Assembly (NCBI GenBank): GCA_003446605.1
Contig: DMDF01000093.1
Coordinates: forward strand, 1-21,683
Direction: 5' to 3'
Length of the DNA: 21,683 nt
DNA from: Anaerolineaceae bacterium
Lineage (GTDB): Bacteria; Chloroflexota; Anaerolineae; Anaerolineales; Anaerolineaceae
The notes under the pieces were generated by a model, which ran no database searches, was not told the DNA's origin, and worked only from the letters and a program-made list of their open reading frames with translations. This document shows, in pieces, positions 13,977 through 20,679 of the stretch. A program made the translations under genes and the position numbers. Every line of letters starts with the position of its first letter. The stretch's first letter is position 1.

Positions 13977-14726
13977 ATGAAAACAAAAAAATATTTTTTG
14001 ATCACCATAGCTGTGACAGCCATGGCTTTTTTATCTGTGGCTTGCAGTGCACAAACGGGAGGGAATTACCAGGGTAATGTACCGGTGGTGCACACTGAAA
14101 ATAACGTTGGACGAAATGGTGCTTATCAGGGTGCTGAAGTTCACCAAGAATACCCTTCCAGTGGGGAGGGATTATTCCATCCGACGGATGCCAAATTAAC
14201 CGATGCGGAGATTGCTGATTTGCTCTTCATGCGAGAAGAGGAAAAAATGGCGCGCGATATCTATGCTTCTCTGTATAGCCAATGGGGTTTACCGGTGTTC
14301 CAATCTATTGCGCAGAGTGAACAGAATCATATGGACTCTATTTTAGAACTGCTGGCAGCCTATGATTTGGATGACCCTGCTGCGCAAACAAATGCCGGGG
14401 AGTTCATTAATAGCGATCTGCAGCAGTTGTACGATACCCTGGTGTCGCGGGGGCAGAGCAGCCTTGAAGAGGCTCTCAGGGTAGGCGCGTTGATTGAAGA
14501 AGTGGATATCCTTGATCTACAGGATGCTATCCAAAATACGGATAAAGCTGATATCGTTCATGTGTATTCCAACCTGATGTTCGGTTCTGAGAATCATCTG
14601 CGGTCCTTCACGGGGCAGCTGACGCGACAGGTAGGCGTTACGTATGAACCACTGTATCTGGATCAGGAAAGCTACCAGCAGATCATCACCAAGCAACCCA
14701 GCGGGCGTGGGCGCGCCGGCAATTAA
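13977..14726 (+). CDS. DUF2202 ferritin-like lipoprotein
   Basis: A 249-residue exported protein. Residues 1-23 are a lipoprotein signal with lipobox SVAC (Cys23). Residues 24-70 are a polar linker. The rest is the all-helical, ferritin-like DUF2202 domain, with FMREEEKMARDIYASLY at residues 84-100, an SEQNHM (Glu115, His118) ExxH motif, the phrase ALRVGALIEEVDI, and SENHLRSF near the end. The Glu/His positions suggest a di-metal site, as in ferritin-like proteins, but the family's reaction is not established. GAAAGGA is correctly spaced before the ATG. It is monocistronic, with its own promoter and a shared terminator. Iron or oxidant handling outside the membrane is an inference only. Confidence 0.88.
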   Translation: MKTKKYFLITIAVTAMAFLSVACSAQTGGNYQGNVPVVHTENNVGRNGAYQGAEVHQEYPSSGEGLFHPTDAKLTDAEIADLLFMREEEKMARDIYASLYSQWGLPVFQSIAQSEQNHMDSILELLAAYDLDDPAAQTNAGEFINSDLQQLYDTLVSRGQSSLEEALRVGALIEEVDILDLQDAIQNTDKADIVHVYSNLMFGSENHLRSFTGQLTRQVGVTYEPLYLDQESYQQIITKQPSGRGRAGN

Positions 14727-14731
14727 TTTCT

Positions 14732-14759
14732 AAAAAGCGGTTCAAGAACCGCTTTTTTT
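14732..14759. terminator. Bidirectional terminator between the DUF2202 and ECF S genes
   Basis: A 12-bp perfect stem, AAAAAGCGGTTC against GAACCGCTTTTT, with a two-base loop as drawn (pairs nearest the loop will open). It has T runs on both strands and serves two converging genes. The S-component stop codon (14742-14744, minus) lies inside the hairpin, so its last few codons are also terminator. Confidence 0.85.
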
Positions 14760-15317
14760 ATCTTCAAGGTCAGAACCCTTTTTTCTACCAGGAATCTGCC
14801 AATAGGCTCCCACCACTGCTGGGGTTATCAGGGCTGATGCGATCATCTCCGGCAGACCATTTGCCACAGCTATACCCCCCAGTACTTCCCATGGTAAATA
14901 CCCCAGCAGTCCGATTACCAGCAGAACCAAAGCAGTGTTGGTCAAGCTGCCGACAGCGCCTGCTACGAATAATCCAACCACTTTCCAGCGTTTCAAAATC
15001 TGGTAAATTCCCCATGCAGCTGGACCGATGAAGATACGCGGCAGTACCGATAGGATGGGATTGGTGAACCAAACATCGGTGGGTCCACTCGGTGCAATGG
15101 CTGCCTGGGTCATACTGAAAATACCGAAGATCAATCCAACAATTGCTCCAGAAACAGGTCCTTCCAACACAGCAGCAATGATCGCCGGGATTTGCATGAT
15201 CGTCAGGGATACCCCCCCGACCCAAGGTATGAACCCCCAGTGCGTGGCGCCCAGCAGCACAGCAATGGCAGCCAGAAGCGCGGTTGTTACAATTTTTTTG
15301 GTTGTATCTCGATTCAT
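14742..15317 (-). CDS. Probable ECF transporter S (substrate-binding) component
   Basis: A 191-residue, very hydrophobic protein with about six membrane helices and the general pattern of ECF S components. It has a basic N-terminus (NRDTTKKIVTTALLAAIAVLLG), then MQIPAIIAAVLEGPVSGAIVGLIFGIFS, the hallmark loop and helix of vitamin-type S proteins, then FIGPAAWGIYQILKRWK and a conserved ANGLPEMIASALITP. The C-terminus is Lys-rich and soluble. The substrate cannot be read from sequence; the QIPAII/GPVSG region recalls pantothenate- and folate-type families, but this is weak. The start at 15317 is set by GGAGGG seven bases upstream. Its proximity to ecfA-ecfT suggests they form one transporter, although the S gene has its own extended -10 promoter and could be one of several S units using a shared module. 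Confidence 0.82.
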   Translation of the reverse strand: MNRDTTKKIVTTALLAAIAVLLGATHWGFIPWVGGVSLTIMQIPAIIAAVLEGPVSGAIVGLIFGIFSMTQAAIAPSGPTDVWFTNPILSVLPRIFIGPAAWGIYQILKRWKVVGLFVAGAVGSLTNTALVLLVIGLLGYLPWEVLGGIAVANGLPEMIASALITPAVVGAYWQIPGRKKGSDLEDKKSGS

Positions 15318-15340
15318 AAAAGTTCCCTCCAACCCGATCA

Positions 15341-15349
15341 ATTCTAGCA
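15341..15349 (-). promoter_or_regulatory. Extended -10 element of the ECF S gene
   Basis: TGCTAGAAT on the minus strand is an extended -10 (TGn plus TAGAAT) lying 23 bases before the ATG. No good -35 is seen, as often with extended -10 promoters. No vitamin riboswitch fits in the roughly 60-base gap. Confidence 0.45.
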
Positions 15350-15378
15350 CATTGATGAAATTGACGCAGCGCGAAAAT

Positions 15379-16104
15379 TCATCTTTTCACTGCGCGAATA
15401 TGGAGAAAACAAGGTTCGCGCATCAAACGCTGGTAGATCTTCTCATGAGCCGGATCATTGATATGATCGGGAGAAGGTTGGGTTTCCAGAAATGTTTCGA
15501 TCTCGAATTGAGTTTGGATCAAGCTATTAATGATTGACTGCATAGGGCGGCGGTAGCTATGGATGATGGGATACGGTTCACCGAACCCTTGCCATTCTTT
15601 TGCGTGCAGTGTCACTGCAAAGTAATCATCCTGTTGCCACTCGCGATAAAAATCAGATGCCGGATGTCCGCATGAAAAAACAAAAAACGCAGCAGGTTTT
15701 AATATACGGTGAAATTCATGAAATAACGGGACCCAATTTTCGATATAATCCAACACCAGTGAACACAGGATAAGGTCAAAGCTTTCATCTTCGGCAAAGA
15801 TGAGTGGTTGCTGCAGATCCCATTGAAAGACGGTTGCGTTTCCTTGGCAGCGTTCATGGGTCATTTGCACAAATTTTGGAGTGGCATCTACCGCAGTGAC
15901 AGTGGCGCTGTGGTCGAGCAGCCACTCTGTGTTAAGCCCTGATCCACAGCCTGCATCCAGCACATGACTGCCGTGGACATCGGGCAGCAGAGAAAGGGTG
16001 GCAGGGCGTTCGTAATAGGCGTTGTGTGGTTTGTGGGTGATCGATTGTGCGTAGCGTTCAGCGAAGGGTTCATAATTTTGCTCCCCGAGATTAGATTTGC
16101 TCAT
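15379..16104 (-). CDS. Class I SAM-dependent methyltransferase
   Basis: A 241-residue cytoplasmic protein with a Rossmann-type methyltransferase core. Motif I is HVLDAGCGSGLNTEWL at about residues 47-62, the acidic residue closing strand 2 is in VTAVDATP, and FDLILCSLVLDYIENW is the strand-4 region. The C-terminal half contains a substrate lid (FSCGHPASDFYREWQQDDYF). It resembles the small-molecule Methyltransf_11/25 groups, but I cannot name a substrate. AAAGGAAC precedes the ATG. It is upstream of the S-component gene on the same strand, 61 bases away, but that gene seems to have its own promoter. It diverges from the uracil-permease attenuator region. Confidence 0.85.
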   Translation of the reverse strand: MSKSNLGEQNYEPFAERYAQSITHKPHNAYYERPATLSLLPDVHGSHVLDAGCGSGLNTEWLLDHSATVTAVDATPKFVQMTHERCQGNATVFQWDLQQPLIFAEDESFDLILCSLVLDYIENWVPLFHEFHRILKPAAFFVFSCGHPASDFYREWQQDDYFAVTLHAKEWQGFGEPYPIIHSYRRPMQSIINSLIQTQFEIETFLETQPSPDHINDPAHEKIYQRLMREPCFLHIRAVKR

Positions 16105-16291
16105 TAAAGTTCCTTTTTTTGCAATTCTAACATTGACTTTAAGGGGTACACCCGGTAAAGGAATATACCATCTACCCTTACAGGTTATCAGGGGAGAAGG
16201 GAGCGCGATGACTTGTGGTTGAAATTTTTCATTAATAAGAATATTGTCCCTTTAGCACAAGAAATTTTAAGATTAAAAGTTGTCCAGACCA
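16105..16291. other. Intergenic stretch with no recognised gene
   Basis: Between the methyltransferase start and the uraA promoter I see no supported ORF or RNA gene. It must hold the methyltransferase promoter: a TAGAAT on the minus strand near 16126-16131 is a candidate -10 without a clear -35. Confidence 0.5.
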
Positions 16292-16320
16292 TTTACAGAT
16301 AGGATTCCCTGTGATATATT
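16292..16320 (+). promoter_or_regulatory. Strong promoter of the uraA leader
   Basis: -35 TTTACA (16292-16297), 17-base spacer, -10 TATATT (16315-16320). Five of six positions match consensus in each hexamer. The start site would fall near 16327, about 11 bases before the leader-peptide ribosome binding site. Confidence 0.75.
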
Positions 16321-16347
16321 CAGACAGTTTTGTCGGCAGGAGAACAC

Positions 16348-16422
16348 ATGAAGAAAAAAACCAATTTTAACCATCTCAACGTGCTGATAGGCACGGACTT
16401 GCTGACTTTTTCTCTTTGTTAA
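16348..16422 (+). CDS. 24-residue leader peptide of the uracil permease attenuator
   Basis: The ORF runs MKKKTNFNHL to TFSLC and then TAA. It has AGGAG five bases before its ATG and begins about 20 nt into the predicted transcript. It is not expected to have a function as a protein: its value is where ribosomes stop. The stop codon (16420-16422) overlaps the first bases of the terminator's ascending arm, so a ribosome there would cover and melt that arm. A small hairpin, CGTGC-TGATAG-GCACG (16380-16395), and a U-rich tract (16407-16420, 11 of 14 T) lie within the ORF. The order of hairpin, U-rich tract, terminator and translated leader matches the E. coli pyrBI attenuator. Confidence 0.7.
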   Translation: MKKKTNFNHLNVLIGTDLLTFSLC

Positions 16423-16453
16423 AAAAGACCCCCTTTATCGGGGGTCTTTTTTT
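16421..16453 (+). terminator. Intrinsic attenuator terminator before uraA
   Basis: The stem is GACCCCC (16427-16433) with GGGGGTC (16440-16446), extended by A6 against T6, with a TTTATC loop and seven T residues. It is placed 27 bases before the uraA start and starts within the leader-peptide stop codon. A terminator this strong between a promoter and its only gene implies regulated read-through. Confidence 0.9.
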
Positions 16454-16480
16454 ATCAAAAATTAACCTAAGGAGTGAAAA

Positions 16481-17857
16481 ATGAACGAAAAGCAAAAAAA
16501 CAATTATTATCTTCCTAATGACAGACCGCCATTCGGCAAAATGCTGCTGTTGGGGCTGCAGCATGTACTGACCATGTTTCCGGCTACGGTGCTGGTTGCT
16601 ATCCTGGTTGGGTTTCATATCAACACGGTTCTGCTGGCATCCGGTGTGGCGACCCTGGTAGCATTGATCCTATCGAAACTCAAGGTCGGCACCTTTATCC
16701 CTTTGTATTATGGCTCAAGCTTTAGCTATATTGCGGCAATTTTGGCGATCACGAAAGCACAGTATGGGGTGGTGGCATCCGATGAGCTCATCCGCACTGC
16801 TCAAGCAGGCATCGTCTGCACCGGCGTCATCAATATCCTGGTGGGTTTATTAATCCACTATGGAGGCGGGCAGAAAGTCATTAAAAAATTCCTTCCTCCC
16901 ATCGTGACAGGCTCGGTGGCATGTGTGATCGGATTTTCTCTGGGGCTTGTTGCGCTGAATGATGCCACCGGTGTAAGCAGTGGTGTGACTGATAATGGGA
17001 CGTGGTTGTTGGTGGCTTTTATAACGTTGATGTCGACCATCTTTTATTCGGTTTATCTGCGTGGGAAGGGATTCATCGGCATGCTGCCTATTTTATTAGG
17101 AGCTGTAACCGGATACGTTGTGGCTATTCCCCTTGGATTGGTTGATTTTACATCCATTACCCAGGCGCAGTTTTTTATGGTCCCTCACGTTACTTTGCCT
17201 TCCTTCACAAATGAACTTTCCCTTACAGCCATTGCGAGCATAGCAGTCATGGCGATCGCAACCATACCCGAATCCACTGCCCATTTATACCAGATCGGGC
17301 TGTACGTGGATAAGTTAGCTGAACGAAAAGGCAGGGAGAAAGTTGGTTTAAGCAAATATGTGGGTTTCAACCTGGTGTTGGATGGCATCGGGGATATAGT
17401 CAATGGCTTATTGGGGGGAGCTGCAGGAACGAACTACGGTGAAAACAATTCCCTGATGGTCATTACCCAGAATTATTCAGGTTATTCACTGGTTTGCGCC
17501 GCAGTCATTGCCATCCTGCTCTCCTTCAGCGGAATCCTGAGCGGAGTCGTGCGCAGCATTCCTACTGCGGTCTCAGGCGGTTTATCCATCTATCTTTTTG
17601 GGGTGATCGGCATGCAGGGTATCGCACTGATGATCGAGGAAAAAGTGGATATGTTCGACCCCAGAAATCTGGCGATTGGTGCGGTCATTTTCATCGTGGG
17701 GATCGGCGGTCACATCGGTTTCCCGAATGGATTCTTGCCCATCCCGCTGCTGCAATCCATCTTCCCGGAAGGTTGGCCGGCTATTGCGACCGGTGCCATG
17801 CTTGGTATTCTATTGAACCTGATTTTTACCATCATTAAACCACCACAAAATGCGTAA
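16481..17857 (+). CDS. uraA: NCS2 nucleobase permease, uracil type
   Basis: A 458-residue transporter of the nucleobase-cation symporter 2 family with about 14 membrane segments, expected to bring uracil (possibly another base) into the cell with a proton. Key features are LGLQHVLTMF near residues 24-33, YYGSSFSYIAA at 77-86, Glu264 and His268 in PESTAH (as UraA Glu241/His245), and NYGENNSLMVITQNYS at 318-333 (the Glu of YGEN as UraA Glu290). The YGEN pattern separates uracil-type members from xanthine/urate ones, which carry a different NAT motif. AAGGAG lies seven bases before the ATG. Expression appears to be controlled by the leader-peptide attenuator directly upstream, which independently supports a pyrimidine substrate. 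Confidence 0.9.
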   Translation: MNEKQKNNYYLPNDRPPFGKMLLLGLQHVLTMFPATVLVAILVGFHINTVLLASGVATLVALILSKLKVGTFIPLYYGSSFSYIAAILAITKAQYGVVASDELIRTAQAGIVCTGVINILVGLLIHYGGGQKVIKKFLPPIVTGSVACVIGFSLGLVALNDATGVSSGVTDNGTWLLVAFITLMSTIFYSVYLRGKGFIGMLPILLGAVTGYVVAIPLGLVDFTSITQAQFFMVPHVTLPSFTNELSLTAIASIAVMAIATIPESTAHLYQIGLYVDKLAERKGREKVGLSKYVGFNLVLDGIGDIVNGLLGGAAGTNYGENNSLMVITQNYSGYSLVCAAVIAILLSFSGILSGVVRSIPTAVSGGLSIYLFGVIGMQGIALMIEEKVDMFDPRNLAIGAVIFIVGIGGHIGFPNGFLPIPLLQSIFPEGWPAIATGAMLGILLNLIFTIIKPPQNA

Positions 17858-17860
17858 CAG

Positions 17861-17895
17861 AAAGGTCTCAGCCACATCGTGGCTGGGACCTTTTT
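17861..17895 (+). terminator. Rho-independent terminator of uraA
   Basis: AAAGGTCTCAGCCAC pairs with GTGGCTGGGACCTTT across an ATC loop, with one internal T-G wobble, and ends in a T run. It isolates uraA from the LacI-family unit. Confidence 0.85.
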
Positions 17896-18026
17896 AAATT
17901 TTCCTTTCCTTTCGTCGTTCGATCGTTCAGTTGTTATTCTCCCGAGGATGAATAAAAATTTTCCACCTCATTCAATCAGGCGGGTGATAAATAACATGCC
18001 TTTTGAAAAAATTTAAGACTTTTCGC

Positions 18027-18055
18027 TTGTAAACCAAAACGTTTTGGTTTACAAT
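18027..18055 (+). promoter_or_regulatory. lacI-type regulator promoter coincident with a 28-bp perfect palindrome
   Basis: The halves TTGTAAACCAAAAC (18027-18040) and GTTTTGGTTTACAA (18041-18054) are exact reverse complements. The core CCAAAACGTTTTGG, with its central CG, is a classic LacI-family operator. The same bases read as a promoter: -35 TTGTAA (18027-18032), 17-base spacer, -10 TACAAT (18050-18055). Bound regulator would therefore sit between the hexamers and block RNA polymerase. Confidence 0.85.
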
Positions 18056-18065
18056 GAAACTATAT

Positions 18066-18079
18066 CCAAAACGTTTTGG
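18066..18079 (+). promoter_or_regulatory. Second LacI-family operator (CCAAAACGTTTTGG)
   Basis: A second copy of the 14-bp core, centred 32 bp (about three helical turns) from the first and just past the expected transcription start. Both sites lie on one DNA face, which favours cooperative binding. Start codon at 18099. Confidence 0.85.
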
Positions 18080-18098
18080 TAAGTAAAATGAGAAAACC

Positions 18099-19127
18099 AT
18101 GACGACATCCATCCGAGATATTGCCGAAAAAGTAGGGAAGTCAATTACAACTGTTTCACGGGCATTGCATGATTATGATGATGTCAGCCCTGAAACGAAG
18201 GAATTGGTTCGCAAAGCCGCGCAAGAAATGGGCTATGTTGCCAATCGACAGGCGCAACTGCTAAGACAAAAATCGACCGACACGATCGGTTTTATTCTTC
18301 CAACTTTCGGCCCCCGTTTTTCCGATCCCTTCTTCAGCGAATTTTTGGCTGGTATTGGCAATAAGGCTGCGGATCATGGCTATGATCTTCTTGTATCAAC
18401 CTGCCCTCCAGGAGAAAAAGAAATACGCACCTATCAATACGAAGTGCAGAGCAATCGCGTGGATGGGTTCATTATTGTGCGTACGCGTGTTGATGATGCC
18501 CGCATTCAATATCTCAATAGCATTGGTTTTCCCTTTGTGGCTTTTGGGCGTGTACCGGGCATGGATGATATGCCCTATGTTGATGAAAATTCCGACGTCG
18601 GAATGCAGATGATCGCGGATTATTTAGTGGAACTGGGGCACACTCACATTGGCTGTATCGCTCCCTCCATGGAATATACCTTCGCTACCCATCGTATGCA
18701 AGGATTACGCGAAGGGCTGCGATTTCATGGTATTGATTTGAGAGAACAGGATGTGCTGACCGGAGACCTGACCGAGAAAGGCGGCTATGAAAGAGCCATG
18801 GAATTGATCCAACGTCCATATAGACCTACTGCTATTGTGGCATTGAATGATCTCATGGCGATCGGTGCAATAAGCGCTGCTCAGGATGCAGGTCTGGTTG
18901 TTGGCAAGGATATCTCTGTAACCGGATTTGATAATATCCCCTTATCCACCTATACCCATCCGCCTCTCACCACTGTTCATCAACCTATCTTTCAGATAGG
19001 AAACATGGTTTGCGAGATGTTGATCAAAATTGTTAAAGGGATGCCTCTGGAAGAGAAACAGGTTTTGTTGAAACCATCCCTTATTAAACGGCAATCTACA
19101 GGAGCTCCGTTTTTGGTTGAAAAATAA
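18099..19127 (+). CDS. LacI-family transcriptional regulator, probably autoregulated
   Basis: A 342-residue repressor-type regulator. Residues 2-50 are the LacI helix-turn-helix (SIRDIAEKVGKSITTVSRAL) with the hinge ANRQAQLLRQ. Residues 62-335 are a periplasmic-binding-protein-like sensor domain, with DTIGFILP, RVDGFIIV, HIGCIAP, PTAIVALNDLMAIGAI and VTGFDNIP. Two operators sit over and just past its promoter, so it most likely represses itself and the ABC transporter genes downstream, releasing DNA when a sugar binds. The ribosome binding site is weak (GAG ahead of AAAACC). The next gene follows 71 bases later without a terminator, which makes a common transcript likely. The ligand cannot be told from the sequence. 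Confidence 0.92.
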   Translation: MTTSIRDIAEKVGKSITTVSRALHDYDDVSPETKELVRKAAQEMGYVANRQAQLLRQKSTDTIGFILPTFGPRFSDPFFSEFLAGIGNKAADHGYDLLVSTCPPGEKEIRTYQYEVQSNRVDGFIIVRTRVDDARIQYLNSIGFPFVAFGRVPGMDDMPYVDENSDVGMQMIADYLVELGHTHIGCIAPSMEYTFATHRMQGLREGLRFHGIDLREQDVLTGDLTEKGGYERAMELIQRPYRPTAIVALNDLMAIGAISAAQDAGLVVGKDISVTGFDNIPLSTYTHPPLTTVHQPIFQIGNMVCEMLIKIVKGMPLEEKQVLLKPSLIKRQSTGAPFLVEK

Positions 19128-19198
19128 ATATAAAACAGGAGGTGTAAAGATAAAGAAAAAAATGTTGGTTTGTTTCGAAAAATAAAATGGAGGAAAAG

Positions 19199-20614
19199 AT
19201 GAAACGGTTTCGACTAATACTATCAATCTTAATACTTTCCACATTGATCCTTGCAAGCTGCGCTTCAGAGCCAGAAGAACCAGCAGTTGTAGAGGAACCT
19301 GAAATGGTGGAAGAGGTTGTTGAAGAACCAGTGGCTGAACCTGAAGAGGAAGTTATCATTGAGTTCTGGACGACCGATAATGAACCTGCAAGGTTGGATG
19401 TTTATGAAGCCATCGCAGATCGATATATGGCAGAACATCCCAATGTGGATCTTCGCATCGTTGCGATCGAGGAATCAGGAATTTCGCAGCGCATTGCCAC
19501 AGCTTTGGCAGCCAACCGCTTACCTGATATTGTTCGTATGGGTGTGGAACGTGTTGCAACCTTGGCGGCAGATGAAATCCTGGATGAAGATGCTGCTGAA
19601 GCAGTTATTAACGATATCGGGGTGGATGATTTTCGCGAATCCCCGCTGCAAATGGTTGTAGATCCCGCCACCGGAAAATATGCAGCTATTCCCTATGATG
19701 GCTGGGTGCAGGCACTCTGGTATCGCTCGGATATCTTCGAAGAAGCTGGCTTGGAAGCCCCCGTGACCTGGGATGCGATCAATGCCGCTTGTGATGCTCT
19801 GCCTGGAACGGGAAATTTGCTCTATGGCTTAACCCTTGGAACTGACCCTGGACAGAATTATGGGCATCAGGTCTTCGAACAGGTAGCTATGTCAAACAAT
19901 GCTTGGCCGTTTGATGCTGAAGGAAATGTAACCTTTGATACTCCTGAAATGATTGAAGCACTGCGTTTCTACACCGAACTGCAGCGCTGTGCCATGCCCG
20001 GTCCACAATACTGGCGTGGTGCTCGTGAATCCTATGAACTGGATCAATCAGGGATGATGTTCTACAGCACCTACATTATGGATGACCTGGTGGAAGGCTC
20101 TGGGATGGAAGAAGGTGGCAACGTTCAGATCCCGGTGGAAGATTTGGCATTGAAGACCGGTTTTGCACCACAGATGGTAGGCGAGGATGGTTCTGCATCT
20201 TATGGACAGCTAGTTACACTCGCTATCATGCAGGGTGCTGATCCTGAAGCTCAGGATGTCATTAAATACTACCTGACAGAAGGATACCAGGATGTTTTAG
20301 GATTAGCTCCTTTTGGGAAAGTCCCCGTACTGAAGAGTGCTGTGGATGACTGGAAATCACTGAGCCCATTCTTCGCAAATTACTCCAGCGAAACACTGGA
20401 TCAAATTGCGAATGGCTATGATACGATGGGTCGCTGGTTGTTCCGACCAGACTATGGAGCCACCGAGCAAGCAGTGATCGGTGATATCGAAGGACGTTTG
20501 TTGATTCCGCAAGCGGTCAGCAATATCGCTCTCGAAGGAACCATGACTCCTGAAACTGCTGCCGCATGGCTGCAGGAACAGGTGGAAGCTCTGGTAGCGG
20601 AAAGAGCTGAATAA
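19199..20614 (+). CDS. ABC transporter solute-binding lipoprotein (family 1, sugar type)
   Basis: A 471-residue exported binding protein. The start MKRFRLILS is chosen because GGAGG lies five bases upstream and the signal peptide then begins correctly; an ATG at 19187 contains the ribosome binding site itself. The lipobox LASC puts the lipid on Cys21. Residues 24-50 are a low-complexity Glu/Pro/Val linker (EPEEPAVVEEPEMVEEVVEE), typical of lipoproteins in this group. The rest is an extracellular solute-binding family 1 fold, with IIEFWTTDNEP, LPDIVRMGVE, AIPYDGWVQALWYRSDIFEEAG and a C-terminal helical lobe. With the MalF-like permease it belongs to a carbohydrate importer. No ATPase gene is visible, as is common for sugar systems that share one. 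Confidence 0.92.
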   Translation: MKRFRLILSILILSTLILASCASEPEEPAVVEEPEMVEEVVEEPVAEPEEEVIIEFWTTDNEPARLDVYEAIADRYMAEHPNVDLRIVAIEESGISQRIATALAANRLPDIVRMGVERVATLAADEILDEDAAEAVINDIGVDDFRESPLQMVVDPATGKYAAIPYDGWVQALWYRSDIFEEAGLEAPVTWDAINAACDALPGTGNLLYGLTLGTDPGQNYGHQVFEQVAMSNNAWPFDAEGNVTFDTPEMIEALRFYTELQRCAMPGPQYWRGARESYELDQSGMMFYSTYIMDDLVEGSGMEEGGNVQIPVEDLALKTGFAPQMVGEDGSASYGQLVTLAIMQGADPEAQDVIKYYLTEGYQDVLGLAPFGKVPVLKSAVDDWKSLSPFFANYSSETLDQIANGYDTMGRWLFRPDYGATEQAVIGDIEGRLLIPQAVSNIALEGTMTPETAAAWLQEQVEALVAERAE

Positions 20615-20628
20615 ATTAAGGTTATCGA

Positions 20629-20663
20629 ATTGCAGGTATACGATATTTCCGTATACCTGCAAT
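20629..20663 (+). repeat. Perfect 14-bp hairpin between the binding protein and permease genes
   Basis: ATTGCAGGTATACG pairs with CGTATACCTGCAAT across a seven-base loop ATATTTC. No T run follows, so it is not a standard terminator. It lies between the binding protein stop and the permease ribosome binding site. That is where malE-malF type operons carry structures that stabilise upstream mRNA and give excess binding protein. A regulator site is also possible. Confidence 0.75.
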
Positions 20664-20679
20664 CGTATAAGGATATTCG

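Noticed and set aside
16327..16480. Purine, PreQ1 or PyrR-type RNA element before the permease
   Set aside because: I could not find the conserved core of any of these. The translated-leader model explains the layout better, but a covariance search is needed to exclude them.
17948..18016. 22-codon ORF between the uraA terminator and the LacI-family promoter
   Set aside because: GAGG directly abuts the ATG, there is no promoter evidence, and the peptide has no recognisable features.
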